From Deltaproteobacteria bacterium (GTDB lineage Bacteria; Myxococcota; Myxococcia; Myxococcales; Anaeromyxobacteraceae): DNA of 64,000 nucleotides. The stretch is from the NCBI GenBank assembly GCA_016214955.1, contig JACRMN010000017.1, forward strand, positions 62,001 to 126,000, written 5' to 3'. Made by a program: the position numbers and the translations under genes. The notes beneath the pieces are model-generated. The model saw nothing but the letters and a program-made list of their open reading frames with translations. It was not told the DNA's origin and did not search any database. Positions 10,471 to 20,548 of the stretch are shown one piece after another (positions within the stretch are counted from its first letter, which is position 1; each line of letters starts with the position of its first letter).

Positions 10471-11901
10471 GTGACTGCTAGGAGGCGCTGGATCGGAGCC
10501 CTGCTCGTCTGCCTGACCCGGGCGCCAGCCGCGTTCGCCGGAGAGCTGGGGGTCGTGGCCACCGCCGAGCCGCCGGGTCCGGTGGCTCCGCTCCCTGCGC
10601 TCGCCGCCGAGCTCCGAGATGCGCTGCGCCGCCGCTCCGGGGACGTGGTCCCGGGCGAGATCCTGCGGGAGCGCATGGGAGGCGGGCCCAGCCCGGCCGT
10701 GCTCGCCGCGGCAGAGCAGGCCCACGCCGGCGCCCTGGCGGCGCATGCAGCCGGAGACTTCGAGGGAGCGCTCGGCGCCCTGCGCGCCCTCGTGGCAGAT
10801 CTGGAGCGCCTCCCGCCCTCCCCGGAAATCCACCGACAGTGGATCCGCACCATGCTCCGCCTCGCACGGGCCGAGCAGTCGGCCGGCAGGCAGGCCGAGG
10901 CGCAGGACCTGCTCGAGCGGCTCCACCGCGTGGTCCCGGACCTCGAAGCGGACGCTCGCCAGTACCCGCCCAGCTTCCTCCGGCTCCTGACCGAGGCCGC
11001 GAGCCGCGTCCGCGCCCAGCCCCGCCGGCGGCTCGCGGTCGTGACCTCCCCGGGCGTGTCCGTCCTTGTGGAGGGGCGCGAGGTGGGGGAGGGGTCCCTC
11101 ACCGTGCCGCTCGCTCCGGGGCGCTACCGGATCTCAGGCCGGCGCGGTGGGCGGCACGTCCCTGGACCCACCGTGGATCTGGGAGCAGGCGACGGCAGCG
11201 CCTCGCTGGACGCGGAGCGTGCCGCCGTCTACCTGCCGGAGGCCGGTCCGGGCCTCGCGCTCTCCGCAGCGGACCGAGCGGAGCGGTTGCCTGCCGTCGC
11301 GGCCGGCCTGGGCATGGACCGCCTCGTGGCGGTCTGGCTCCGGGACGGCGAGGCAGGCTCGGAGCTCGTCGCCGTGCACGTCGAGGCCCGCCGCGGCACC
11401 GTGGAGCGCGAGGGCACGCTGCGCCTGCCGGGCGGCCTGCCGCCCCCCGGCGGTCTCGACGCGCTGGCCGAGTACCTCCTCTCGGGCCGGCCCTCACCCC
11501 TGCTGGAGGGACCGGCCGGTGCCGCGGAGGCCGGCCCGCCGCGCGCCGTTCCCGCGCCCACTACCGCCGTGGCGCCGGAGCCGGCACCCCCTGGTCGGGC
11601 GCTGGGATGGACGGCCCTCGGCGCGGGTGGGGCCTCCCTCCTGCTTGGCGTCTACTCCGCCTCCGAGGGCATCCGGGCCACCGCGAGGTACGCCGACGCC
11701 CGGGCCATGCAGTCCCCCGACGGTGGCGTCCGCCCGCCCTACACCGTGGCCCAGCACAACGCGCTGGTGCGGGCCGGAGACCGCTCCCGGAACGCGGCGA
11801 TCGCCGCCGGCGCGGGGGCCGGGGTCACGCTCGCCGCCGCGGCGCTGCTCGGCTACCTGAGCTGGCGCCAGAGCGGCGAGGTGGGTCCCCTGCGGTTCTG
11901 A
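10471..11901 (+). CDS. Periplasmic PEGA-like protein with C-terminal membrane helices
   Basis: The 476-residue product starts with a signal peptide (cleavage near AAFAGE). A helical, TPR-like region spans about 80-180 (HAAGDFEGALGALRALVADL). A PEGA-like beta domain spans about 190-235 (VSVLVEGREVGEGSLTVPL). Two hydrophobic segments lie near the C-terminus (about 370-390 and 440-460), separated by a loop. The GTG start is supported by GGAGG 6 bases upstream. PEGA proteins of this layout are common in Myxococcota near kinases and are usually of unknown function. It follows the propeller lipoprotein by about 60 bases and may belong to the same transcription unit. Confidence 0.75.
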   Translation: MTARRRWIGALLVCLTRAPAAFAGELGVVATAEPPGPVAPLPALAAELRDALRRRSGDVVPGEILRERMGGGPSPAVLAAAEQAHAGALAAHAAGDFEGALGALRALVADLERLPPSPEIHRQWIRTMLRLARAEQSAGRQAEAQDLLERLHRVVPDLEADARQYPPSFLRLLTEAASRVRAQPRRRLAVVTSPGVSVLVEGREVGEGSLTVPLAPGRYRISGRRGGRHVPGPTVDLGAGDGSASLDAERAAVYLPEAGPGLALSAADRAERLPAVAAGLGMDRLVAVWLRDGEAGSELVAVHVEARRGTVEREGTLRLPGGLPPPGGLDALAEYLLSGRPSPLLEGPAGAAEAGPPRAVPAPTTAVAPEPAPPGRALGWTALGAGGASLLLGVYSASEGIRATARYADARAMQSPDGGVRPPYTVAQHNALVRAGDRSRNAAIAAGAGAGVTLAAAALLGYLSWRQSGEVGPLRF

Positions 11902-11904
11902 GGC

Positions 11905-12531
11905 TCAGCGCGCCGCGCGGGCGGCCTCTCCGGCGGCCTTCTCGGCGCGCGCCGCAGCCGCCGCCGCGTCGGCCTCGGTAGCGGCCTGGTCGATCCGCTG
12001 CCGGGTGTCGGCCGAGAGCGCCGCCATCTCCCGCATCCCCGTCACCCACTTCTTGAAGGCGGCATCGTCGATGACCGCGAGGACGTAGGTCGTGCGCGAG
12101 GCGGCATCGTAGTGGCGGCGCGGCGTCATCACGCCGACCAGGGTCTGCTCGGAGAACTGCTCGACCTTGTCCATCACCTTCTGGACCTCCTCCACGGTGT
12201 CGCCGGCGCCGCGCGCCGCCATGACCCGCTTGTTGAAGGCCTGGACCCGGGCCTCGAAGAACCGAGCCAGGCTGGCCTTGGCGGCGGTGGATGCGGTGGG
12301 GATGCCGAGGGACTCCGAGAGGCCGCTCGCCATGCCGAGGGCGCAGATCTTCCCCGCGAGCTCGGGCTGCGGGCAGGGCGCTGTCTCTGCGAGGCAGGTC
12401 CAGGCGGGGCGGCCCCCGCAGTCCGCGGCAGCCGGGCCGGGGTCCGGCCGTTCCCGGGCCGTCGAGCAGGCGGAGCCGAGCAGCAGGGCCGCGGCGAGTC
12501 CCGCAGCGCGCGTCGTTGTCTGGCGGATCAT
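11905..12531 (-). CDS. LPP20-like lipoprotein
   Basis: This 208-residue lipoprotein has a signal peptide and lipobox (LLGSAC). Its middle resembles the LPP20 fold: an alanine-rich helix (TASTAAKASLARFFEARVQ) followed by beta strands (RTTYVLAVIDDAAFKKWV). The C-terminus is a charged Ala-rich helix. It is the last gene of a three-gene minus-strand set with a second LPP20-like protein and a CsgG-like protein. LPP20 relatives (for example FlgP) are outer-membrane lipoproteins linked to flagella or curli-like export. No flagellar gene is near, so the role here is open. Confidence 0.65.
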   Translation of the reverse strand: MIRQTTTRAAGLAAALLLGSACSTARERPDPGPAAADCGGRPAWTCLAETAPCPQPELAGKICALGMASGLSESLGIPTASTAAKASLARFFEARVQAFNKRVMAARGAGDTVEEVQKVMDKVEQFSEQTLVGVMTPRRHYDAASRTTYVLAVIDDAAFKKWVTGMREMAALSADTRQRIDQAATEADAAAAAARAEKAAGEAARAAR

Positions 12532-12590
12532 GGTGCGTTCTCTCCTTGGTTCGGTGGTTCTTCCCTTCGCGGGTTCTCGTGGTTCCGGCC

Positions 12591-13649
12591 TCAAGGTAGG
12601 GCCTCCTCGGCATCGGTCCGGCGCAGCGCCTCCTCGACCCGTGGCGCGAACCACCGGGCCAGGGCGACCGCGGCGAGCGCCTCGGCCCGCCCCGGCGTGC
12701 TGGCCGAGCCGGTTTCCTGGTGGGTCAGGCTCGAGAGCACGACCCCGGTGTCGAGCCGCACCAGGTCCACGGTCGCGCGGGCGCGAACCACCGTGACCCC
12801 GGCCATCTGGGCCACGGCCTCGCTGCGGCGATCGAGGGACAGGCGCAGGGCGACGAGCGCCGCCTCGGTGCTGCCGGGCTCGCACAGCGGCAGGCCGGAG
12901 CGGCTGACGGCGGCCCTGAGCTCGCTGCGGAGCGGCTCGCTCGCCGATGCCTCCACGGCCACGCCGATCCGGAGCGCCATCGCGTTCAGGGCGCGCCGGA
13001 GCTCGACCAGCGTGGGGTCGGTTGCGGGCGGCTCCCCGCCGAGCGCGCGCGCCACCCGGGACCGCCGCTCTGCCCGCTCCAGGAGCCGGACGGCGCGTCG
13101 GGCCCGCCGGACGCCCTCGAGGCTCTGGGCCCCACCGGCGATCGAGGCCTGCAGCCGCGCCGCCTCGGCGCGGACCCCATCCCGCTCCGCCAGGAGAGCC
13201 CGCCGCAGGCCGGCGCGCTCGACCGCCACCAGCGCGTGCAGCGTGGCCGCGTCCGGGTCGTAACAGGTGGCCACGACCTCCGCGCCCGGCACCTCGAGCG
13301 AGTCGCTCCGCACCGACGCCAGGTCGTCGACGCGCTGCCGCTCGCTGGCGCCGTCGGCCGTGCGCGCCACCGTGGTCTCGGCGCGCACCTCGGACAGAAG
13401 CTGGCGCGAGAGGTCGGCCAGAGCGGCCGCCACGGCGGGTTCTCGGCCACGCGCCGCGTCCCACACGCGCGATGCGCTGCCGACCCCGACGACGAACGCC
13501 GAGGCCGGGTAGCGCTCCCGGGGCGAGTCGTCCGGAAGGCGCCACCCGGAGCAGGCGGAGCGCGTGGCGGGCAGCGATCGGCTGGCCGTCGCGGGCGCGC
13601 AGGCCCAGGACAGCAGGAGGAGACCCAGCGGAGGAGCCCAGCGGCGCAT
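12591..13649 (-). CDS. LPP20-like envelope protein, larger paralogue
   Basis: The 352-residue product has a signal peptide with a possible lipobox (LLSWAC). A region at about 48-150 is LPP20-like: FVVGVGSASRVWD, an Ala-rich helix, then strands ending LHALVAVERAGL. A helical part follows, then a C-terminal beta-rich domain (VVRARATVDLVRLDTGVVL). That pattern resembles the TolB-N/CsgG-like domains that hold envelope lipoproteins together. It lies between the other two members of the set. Assignment rests on residue pattern only, with moderate certainty. Confidence 0.6.
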   Translation of the reverse strand: MRRWAPPLGLLLLSWACAPATASRSLPATRSACSGWRLPDDSPRERYPASAFVVGVGSASRVWDAARGREPAVAAALADLSRQLLSEVRAETTVARTADGASERQRVDDLASVRSDSLEVPGAEVVATCYDPDAATLHALVAVERAGLRRALLAERDGVRAEAARLQASIAGGAQSLEGVRRARRAVRLLERAERRSRVARALGGEPPATDPTLVELRRALNAMALRIGVAVEASASEPLRSELRAAVSRSGLPLCEPGSTEAALVALRLSLDRRSEAVAQMAGVTVVRARATVDLVRLDTGVVLSSLTHQETGSASTPGRAEALAAVALARWFAPRVEEALRRTDAEEALP

Positions 13650-13667
13650 GGGGCCGGCGCGTGGTGC

Positions 13668-14666
13668 CTAGAGCCCTGCCGTCTGCTTCTGCAGCTTCTC
13701 GGCGTCGGCCTTCCACGCCTTGGCCCGCTGCATGAACGCGGCCCAATCGTCGTCGCCGTGCAGCGTGACGGCCTTGCGCAGCTCGGCGAGCCCGTCGTCG
13801 TATCGGCCCATCATCACCAGGCCCAGTCCCAGCGAGTAGTGGGCCTTGCCCCGGGACTTGGGCTCCAGGCCCGGGGTCGCGCCGGCCTTGGCCACCGCCA
13901 TCCCGTACTGCTCGACGGCAGCCTCCCACTCGCCGTGCTTGGCGAGCCCGTTGCCGGCGGCCAGCGTGGGGAGCGCGTCGTCCACCGCCAGCACCACCTC
14001 CTCCTGCACCTGGAACGGCGCGATCATCCGTACGAACTCGCCGACGACCTCCTGACGGCACCCGATCAGCAGCGCCCCGGTGTCGATGGCCGCCGGCTCC
14101 TCGTCGGTGGCCCACGACTTGTCCTTGCCGATCTTGTGGAAGGCCCGGGTGGCGAGGAGGCGGCCGGTGCGGGTGTCCAGGAGCTTCAGGCTGGCGTCGT
14201 AGGTCACCGAGGCGTCGCGCGTGTACTCGACGCAGGGGACCTGCACCTTCTTCTTGTTCACCTCGGTCGTGCAGGTGGTGTTCTTCCGGCTCACCTCGTC
14301 CCGCACCCGGTGGCTGGCCTGCCCGGCGACGAGCCCGGAGGCGGGCAGCAGCTCGCCCACCTTGGCCCCCTCCGCGAAGAGGCCGCTGGCGTTGCTCATC
14401 CGCTGCTCGCGGACGATCTTGTCCAGGGCGGAGCGCTCCACCAGCTTGAACCTGTTGGTCTTGAAGATGGCCTCCGTGAGGTCGTTTCCGAGCTGGTGGC
14501 CGTCGGAGCCGGTGACCTCCACGATGGCCAGCTGGTTCAGCCCCGCGAGGTTGATCTCGGCCGGCTTGGTGCGCAGCACCTTCACCGAGGGCGCGCAGGC
14601 TCCGGCGCCGGCCAGCAGCATGGGGACGAGGAGCTTCGCGAGGCGCGTCATCGGCACGGATGGCAT
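13668..14666 (-). CDS. CsgG/FlgO-like lipoprotein with C-terminal TPR-like region
   Basis: First gene of the three-gene envelope set (332 residues). The signal peptide ends in a lipobox-like GAGAC. Residues about 35-200 follow the CsgG pattern: LAIVEVTG, GNDLTEAIFKTNRFKLVERS (a strand and helix typical of CsgG/FlgO), then LDTRTGRLLATRAF. After about residue 235 two TPR-like helix pairs follow (WEAAVEQYGMAVAKA and YDDGLAELRKAVTLHG). CsgG proteins form outer-membrane export channels, but many relatives are non-channel lipoproteins. No curli subunit gene is nearby. It is 18 bases from the next gene, consistent with one operon. Confidence 0.7.
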   Translation of the reverse strand: MPSVPMTRLAKLLVPMLLAGAGACAPSVKVLRTKPAEINLAGLNQLAIVEVTGSDGHQLGNDLTEAIFKTNRFKLVERSALDKIVREQRMSNASGLFAEGAKVGELLPASGLVAGQASHRVRDEVSRKNTTCTTEVNKKKVQVPCVEYTRDASVTYDASLKLLDTRTGRLLATRAFHKIGKDKSWATDEEPAAIDTGALLIGCRQEVVGEFVRMIAPFQVQEEVVLAVDDALPTLAAGNGLAKHGEWEAAVEQYGMAVAKAGATPGLEPKSRGKAHYSLGLGLVMMGRYDDGLAELRKAVTLHGDDDWAAFMQRAKAWKADAEKLQKQTAGL

Positions 14667-14753
14667 GGGATTCCCCCCTTAGAGGACACGGTGAAGATCG
14701 GGGGTGCGCCCTGGATGTGACCGGCGCCGGGGACCGCCGGGAGGAGCGAGGCG

Positions 14754-15224
14754 CTACTGCTCCCCCACCTGCGCCTCGCAAAGCGCCGCCAGCCGGCCCA
14801 GCGTCTGCCGTGCGCCCTCGTCGGCGTGGAAGCGCTCGACGACGGCGTCGCGCTGCGCCTTCGAGGGGAAGAGGGCCCGCATGGTCACCAGCGTGGCCTC
14901 GCCCTTCTCCTCCAGCGTCACCGTGCTCTCGAAGTCCGGCCCGTGGTGCAGGTAGACGATCCGCTCCGGGGGGGCGATCTCCCGCCAGGTGATGTGGTTG
15001 GGGTAGTCGGTGCCGTCGGGCCCGTGCATCACGAAGATCCAGGGCCCGCCGATCCGGAACTCGAACTGGCTGGTGGTGCAGCGGAAGCCGTCGGGCCCCC
15101 ACCACTGGCCCAGGTGCTCGGCGCTCTGGAAGGCCTGCCACACCAGCCGCCGCGGCGCCTTCACAAGGCGTGAGGTGACAAGCTCCCGCTCCGACTCGCT
15201 CTCCACCGCGCGCTTCTCCTTCAT
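14754..15224 (-). CDS. SRPBCC/AHSA1-family protein
   Basis: A 156-residue helix-grip (START/AHSA1) protein. Recognisable family marks are [23 protein letters not shown] near the N-terminus, then [14 protein letters not shown] and ERIVYLHH. Such proteins bind hydrophobic ligands in a central cavity. Its ATG overlaps the stop of the ArsR-type regulator (ATGA), a very common pairing in which the two are co-expressed. The ligand cannot be told from the sequence. Confidence 0.9.
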   Translation of the reverse strand: MKEKRAVESESERELVTSRLVKAPRRLVWQAFQSAEHLGQWWGPDGFRCTTSQFEFRIGGPWIFVMHGPDGTDYPNHITWREIAPPERIVYLHHGPDFESTVTLEEKGEATLVTMRALFPSKAQRDAVVERFHADEGARQTLGRLAALCEAQVGEQ

Positions 15225-15562
15225 CGCCGCTTCTCCTTCTCCGCGAGCCCCCTCACGTACACGTCGAGCCGCGCCAGGCTCTCGCTCCAGAACCGCTCGA
15301 AGCCGCCCACCCACTCGTGGATGGGCCGCAGGCCGCGGGCGTCGAGGGCGTAGAGCCGCTGCTTCCCCTCCTCGCGCACCCGCACCAGCCCCACCTCGCG
15401 CAGCACCCGCAGGTGCTTGGAGGCCCGGGGCTGGTCGATGGAGAGCGCCCGGGCCACCTCGTTCACCGGCCGCTCGCCGCCGCGGAGCAGCGTGAGGATG
15501 CGGCGGCGCTGCGGCTCGGCGACGGCGTTCCAGGCGTCGGAGGTGGTGGCGGCGCGGGCCAT
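15221..15562 (-). CDS. ArsR-family helix-turn-helix regulator
   Basis: A 113-residue winged-helix repressor. The start [20 protein letters not shown], the recognition helix in [17 protein letters not shown] and the wing [11 protein letters not shown] are typical of the ArsR subfamily that accompanies AHSA1 proteins. No cysteine pair for metal binding is present, so it probably does not sense metal. It likely represses itself and the downstream AHSA1 gene. The ATG chosen begins MARAAT; upstream in-frame codons look non-coding. Confidence 0.9.
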   Translation of the reverse strand: MARAATTSDAWNAVAEPQRRRILTLLRGGERPVNEVARALSIDQPRASKHLRVLREVGLVRVREEGKQRLYALDARGLRPIHEWVGGFERFWSESLARLDVYVRGLAEKEKRR

Positions 15563-15764
15563 GGCCGAAACATATTCCCATATCGGCATGATGCAACCGG
15601 CCGGCCCAACAGGGCCGCGCGGCCGCCGCCCGGAGCCCTGCCCCACCTCGGGCCGTGCGCCCCTTTCGCGCCCCCCGGCCCGGCCGCCGCGTGGCAGGAT
15701 GAGCCGGCAGCCGCAGCAGGCGCTATCGCCTCCCTCGCGCCCGCGCTGCCCCCCGGAGGCCCCC

Positions 15765-16955
15765 GTGGACGCGACCTACCTCGAGCACCTCGACCGCGAG
15801 CTCGCCGCCGTCCGCCAGGCCGGCCTCTGGAAGAAGGAGCGGGTCATCGCCTCGCCCCAGTCGGCGGTGATCCGGCTGGCCGACGGCAGGGAGGTCGTCA
15901 ACCTCTGCGCCAACAACTACCTGGGGCTGGCCGACCACCCGGCCGTCGTCGAGGCGGCCCGGAAGGCGCTGGGCGAGCGGGGCTACGGCATGGCCTCGGT
16001 GCGCTTCATCTGCGGCACCCAGGACGTCCACCGGCGGCTCGAGGAGCGGCTGGCCGGCTTCCTCGGGATGGAGGAGGCCATCCTCTACTCCTCCTGCTTC
16101 GACGCCAACGGCGGCGTCTTCGAGGCCCTGCTCGGCGAGGAGGACGCGGTCATCTCCGACGCCCTCAACCACGCCTCCATCATCGACGGCATCCGGCTCT
16201 GCAAGGCGCAGCGGCTCCGCTACGACAACGGCGACATGGCGGGACTGGAGCGGTGCCTGGTGGAGGCGAAGGGTGCCCGCTTCCGCCTGGTGGCCACCGA
16301 CGGCGTCTTCTCCATGGACGGCTACGTGGCCAGGCTCCGGGAGATCTGCGACCTCGCCGAGAGGCACCGGGCGCTGGTGCTGGTGGACGACTCGCACGCC
16401 GTGGGCTTCGTGGGCGAGAAGGGGCGGGGCACGCCCGAGGCCTGCGGGGTGATGGGCCGGGTGGACATCCTCACCGGCACGCTGGGCAAGGCGCTGGGCG
16501 GGGCCTCGGGCGGCTACGTGGCCGGGAAGGGCCAGGTGGTGGCCTGGCTGCGGCAGCGCTCGCGGCCGTACCTCTTCTCCAACTCGCTGGCGCCGCCGAT
16601 CGCCGCCGCCTCGCTGGCGGTGCTCGATCTCCTCACCGCCAGCGACGCCCTGCGGGTGAAGCTGCGGGAGAACGGCGCCTTCTTCCGGGCCGGGATGGAG
16701 AAGCTGGGCTTCCGGCTCTCGCCGGGCAGCCACCCCATCATCCCGGTGCTGCTCGGCGACGCGAAGCTGGCCGGCGAGATGGCGGAGCGGCTGCTCGCCG
16801 AGGGCATCTACGCGGTGGGCTTCTCCTTCCCGGTGGTGCCCAAGGGGCAGGCCCGCATCCGCACCCAGATGTCGGCGGCGCACGGGAAGGAGCACCTCGA
16901 GCGCGCGCTCGGGGCCTTCGGGAAGGTGGGCAAGGAGCTGGGGGTGATCTCGTGA
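15765..16955 (+). CDS. kbl: Glycine C-acetyltransferase (2-amino-3-ketobutyrate CoA ligase)
   Basis: A PLP enzyme of the alpha-oxoamine synthase family. It splits 2-amino-3-ketobutyrate with CoA into glycine and acetyl-CoA, the second step of threonine breakdown. The 396-residue length matches the family (about 398). Seen motifs are [37 protein letters not shown] and the cofactor lysine in [16 protein letters not shown] chose the GTG because GGAGG lies 5 bases upstream and the product aligns with known Kbl starts. The stop overlaps the tdh start region, so the two are one operon. Confidence 0.95.
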   Translation: MDATYLEHLDRELAAVRQAGLWKKERVIASPQSAVIRLADGREVVNLCANNYLGLADHPAVVEAARKALGERGYGMASVRFICGTQDVHRRLEERLAGFLGMEEAILYSSCFDANGGVFEALLGEEDAVISDALNHASIIDGIRLCKAQRLRYDNGDMAGLERCLVEAKGARFRLVATDGVFSMDGYVARLREICDLAERHRALVLVDDSHAVGFVGEKGRGTPEACGVMGRVDILTGTLGKALGGASGGYVAGKGQVVAWLRQRSRPYLFSNSLAPPIAAASLAVLDLLTASDALRVKLRENGAFFRAGMEKLGFRLSPGSHPIIPVLLGDAKLAGEMAERLLAEGIYAVGFSFPVVPKGQARIRTQMSAAHGKEHLERALGAFGKVGKELGVIS

Positions 16956-16957
16956 AG

Positions 16958-17986
<1,029 letters not shown>

Positions 17987-18044
17987 CCGCACTCGCCGCG
18001 TAGCCAACCGCAAGGCGGCCCGCGGGCCGCGCTGGAGGGAACAC

Positions 18045-18854
18045 GTGAGAGCCAACTTCGCAGCGGTCGCCATGGCCGCGCTGCTGCTCGCGCCGGCGGC
18101 GCGGGCCGAGTTCGAGGGCGTGGTCGAGGGGCGGGTCACCGGCGTGATGGCCGGCACCTTCCGGGCCCAGGTGGGCAAGACCGGGATCCGCAGCGAGATG
18201 GTGATGAAGGCCGGCGAGGCGGTGAAGGCCGGGGGCGGCCAGCTCCCGCCCGGCATGCTGGGCGAGATGAGGCGGGTCTCGCTGCAGCGCCGCGCCGAGC
18301 CCGGCAAGGTCTACGTGCTCGACGAGGAGAAGAAGAGCTACACGGTCATCGACACCGCCGAGGCGGCCGAGAGCGCCAAGGACGGGCCCCAGGAGCAGTA
18401 CGCGGTGAAGAAGCTCGGCAAGGACAAGGTGGCCGGCTTCCCCTGCGAGAAGGTGACGGCCACCGGCGAGCGGAGCGGCGAGATGGAGCTCTGCGTCACC
18501 ACCGAGCTGGCGCCGGAGTGGGCCAAGAGCGCGCTCTCCCAGGGGCGCGGCTCGGGCGGCCTCATCGCCGCGCTGCGAAAGGCCGGCGTGGAGGGCTACC
18601 CGGTGCGCTGGAGCCGAAAGGACGGGCGCGGCGGCAACGTCACCATGGAGCTCACCGCGGCCAAGCGCCAGTCGGTGCCGTCGAGCGCCTTCGAGATCCC
18701 CGCCGGCTACACCGAGCAGAAGGGCCTCGGCGGGATGGGCATGGGCGGCAACCCGGCGGCCCGCAAGCAGATGGAGGAGGCCATGAAGAACATGAGCCCC
18801 GAGCAGCGCAAGCAGATGGAGCAGCTCATGAAGGGCCAGAAGGGCGGGCAGTAG
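18045..18854 (+). CDS. DUF4412-like periplasmic protein
   Basis: The product (269 residues) has a signal peptide ending APAARAEF. The region at about 25-215 resembles DUF4412: beta-rich, with VYVLDEEKKSYTVID and VAGFPCEKVTATG. The C-terminal tail is Gly/Met-rich and then strongly helical and charged (KQMEEAMKNMSPEQRKQMEQ). The GTG start has GAGGGA upstream. It ends 8 bases from the convergent response-regulator gene. Function unknown. Confidence 0.7.
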   Translation: MRANFAAVAMAALLLAPAARAEFEGVVEGRVTGVMAGTFRAQVGKTGIRSEMVMKAGEAVKAGGGQLPPGMLGEMRRVSLQRRAEPGKVYVLDEEKKSYTVIDTAEAAESAKDGPQEQYAVKKLGKDKVAGFPCEKVTATGERSGEMELCVTTELAPEWAKSALSQGRGSGGLIAALRKAGVEGYPVRWSRKDGRGGNVTMELTAAKRQSVPSSAFEIPAGYTEQKGLGGMGMGGNPAARKQMEEAMKNMSPEQRKQMEQLMKGQKGGQ

Positions 18855-18862
18855 CCCGCGGC

Positions 18863-19561
18863 TCAGCCCCCCGGCGTGAACCGGTAGCCGACGCCGCGCA
18901 CCGTCTCCAGGTGGCGCGGCTCCTCGGCGTCGTCGCCGATGTGGGCCCGCAGCCGGGCCACGAAGTTGTCCACGGTGCGGGCGGTGCCCTCGTAGGAGCT
19001 CCCCCAGACCGCCCGCACCAGCTCCTCGCGCCGGAAGGCGCGGCCAGGGTGGGTGACGAAGAAGGCCAGCAGGTCGAACTCCTTCTGCGTCAGCTCCACC
19101 GGCGCGCCGTCCACGAGCAGCCGGCGGGCCACCAGGTCCACCTCGGCGCGGCCGAAGCGGCGCACCTGTCGCCCCACGCCGGTCTCGCCGCGGGCCCGCG
19201 GGCGGCGCAGGGCGGCGCCGATGCGGGCCAGGAGCTCCGGCAGCGAGAAGGGCTTCACCACGTAGTCGTCGGCGCCGAAGGCCAGGCCGGCCACCTTGTC
19301 GGTCTCCTGCCCCTTGGCGGAGAGGATGAGGATGGGGACGTCGGGGTCGGACTTGCGCAGCTCGCGGATGAGCTCCAGCCCCCCCAGCCGCGGCAGCATC
19401 AGGTCCACCAGCAGGAGGTCGGGCCGCTCGCTGCGGGCCATCATCAGCCCGGTCTCGCCGTCCATGGCCGAGCGGACCAGGTACCCCTCCATGCCCAGGT
19501 TGAGCTGCAGCCCGCGGAGGATGGAGGGATCGTCCTCGACCACCAGGATGCGCTCGTTCAC
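18863..19561 (-). CDS. OmpR/PhoB-family response regulator
   Basis: The receiver domain (about residues 1-120) has the acidic pair VVEDD, the phosphorylatable aspartate in LLLVDLMLP and the switch lysine in DDYVVKPF. The C-terminal winged helix (about 135-230) has ELTQKEFDLLAFFVTHPG and TVDNFVARLRAHIG, ending VRGVGYRFTP. It should be a transcription regulator controlled by the histidine kinase whose stop overlaps its start. The pair may act on envelope or redox genes, but no target site can be named. Confidence 0.95.
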   Translation of the reverse strand: MNERILVVEDDPSILRGLQLNLGMEGYLVRSAMDGETGLMMARSERPDLLLVDLMLPRLGGLELIRELRKSDPDVPILILSAKGQETDKVAGLAFGADDYVVKPFSLPELLARIGAALRRPRARGETGVGRQVRRFGRAEVDLVARRLLVDGAPVELTQKEFDLLAFFVTHPGRAFRREELVRAVWGSSYEGTARTVDNFVARLRAHIGDDAEEPRHLETVRGVGYRFTPGG

Positions 19562-20457
19562 GGCGTGCTCCCGGCCACCGGCAGGTGGATGGAGAAGGTG
19601 GCCCCCTCGCCGGGCGTGGACTGCACGGTCACCCGCCCGCCGTGGGCCTCGACGATGTGCTGCACCATGGCCAGCCCCAGGCCCGAGCCCTCGATGGTGC
19701 GGTCGAGCGGGTCCTTGGCCCTGTAGAACTTGTCGAAGATGCGCTTCTGGTCCGGGAGGGCGATGCCCGGGCCGTTGTCGGCCACGGAGATGGTGACGAT
19801 GCCGCCCTGGCGCGTGGCGCTCACGGCGATGCGCTTGCGCGCCCCGGTGTACTTGTGGGCGTTGTGGAGCAGGTTGGTGAGGGCGTCGGCCAGCGCGGCG
19901 CGGTCGGCCCGCACCGGCGGCAGCCCGGGCGTCACCCGGCAGCTCACCTCGGCCGGCTCCTGCAGGAGCAGCGGCTCCAGGGCGGCCAGCGCGTCGTCGA
20001 GCACGTCCGACACCGCCACCGGCTCGAGCTGGTAGCTGCGCTTGCCCGACTCCATGCGGGCCCAGTCGAGCAGCCGGTTGATGAGGCCGGAGAGCCGGGT
20101 GGTCTCGGCGGCGATGATGGAGAGAGCCTCCGCCTGGCGCGCCGGGTCGGGGAGCCGGCCCATCTGCATGGTCTCCACGAACATGCGGATGCTGGTGAGC
20201 GGGGTGCGCAGGTCGTGGGAGACCTTGTTGACGAAGTCGGTCTGGAGCCGGGCCACCCGGGCCTCGCGCGACAGCACCACCAGCACCGCCGCGGTGCCCA
20301 GGATGGTGGTGACCACCAGCCCGAGGATGACGCCGCCGAAGACGTAGTCGCGGGCCGCCTTGCCCAGCACCAGCATGAGGATGCCCACCGTGAGGAGGAA
20401 GCCGGCGGGCACGAAGACGAAGCCGATGATCAGCGGGTAGACGGCGCGGAGCTTCAC
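19558..20457 (-). CDS. Membrane sensor histidine kinase
   Basis: This 299-residue kinase has two N-terminal transmembrane helices (about 10-30 and 40-65) with almost no periplasmic loop, so it probably senses a signal in or near the membrane. The H-box is FVNKVSHDLRTPLTSIRMF. The ATP domain has N-box ALTNLLHNAHKYTG, VADNGPGIA and GSGLGLAMV. Its end overlaps the response-regulator start by four bases (ATGA), indicating co-translation. The strong terminator just upstream separates it from the cytochrome gene, so it needs its own promoter. Confidence 0.93.
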   Translation of the reverse strand: MKLRAVYPLIIGFVFVPAGFLLTVGILMLVLGKAARDYVFGGVILGLVVTTILGTAAVLVVLSREARVARLQTDFVNKVSHDLRTPLTSIRMFVETMQMGRLPDPARQAEALSIIAAETTRLSGLINRLLDWARMESGKRSYQLEPVAVSDVLDDALAALEPLLLQEPAEVSCRVTPGLPPVRADRAALADALTNLLHNAHKYTGARKRIAVSATRQGGIVTISVADNGPGIALPDQKRIFDKFYRAKDPLDRTIEGSGLGLAMVQHIVEAHGGRVTVQSTPGEGATFSIHLPVAGSTP

Positions 20458-20481
20458 CGCCTCATCCTAGCCGCTCCGCCG

Positions 20482-20523
20482 AAAAAAACTGCGGGCCCGG
20501 CCGCTCGGAAGCGACCGGGCCCC
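20482..20523 (-). terminator. Rho-independent terminator of the decaheme cytochrome gene
   Basis: On the minus strand, 26 bases past the cytochrome stop, a hairpin forms from GGGCCCGGTCGCT and AGCGGCCGGGCCC around a TCCG loop. It has one T-G wobble. A short spacer leads into seven T residues. This is the only classic hairpin plus T-tract I could find in the window. Confidence 0.92.
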
Positions 20524-20548
20524 GTGGGACCCCTCCCCCTCTGCGAGG

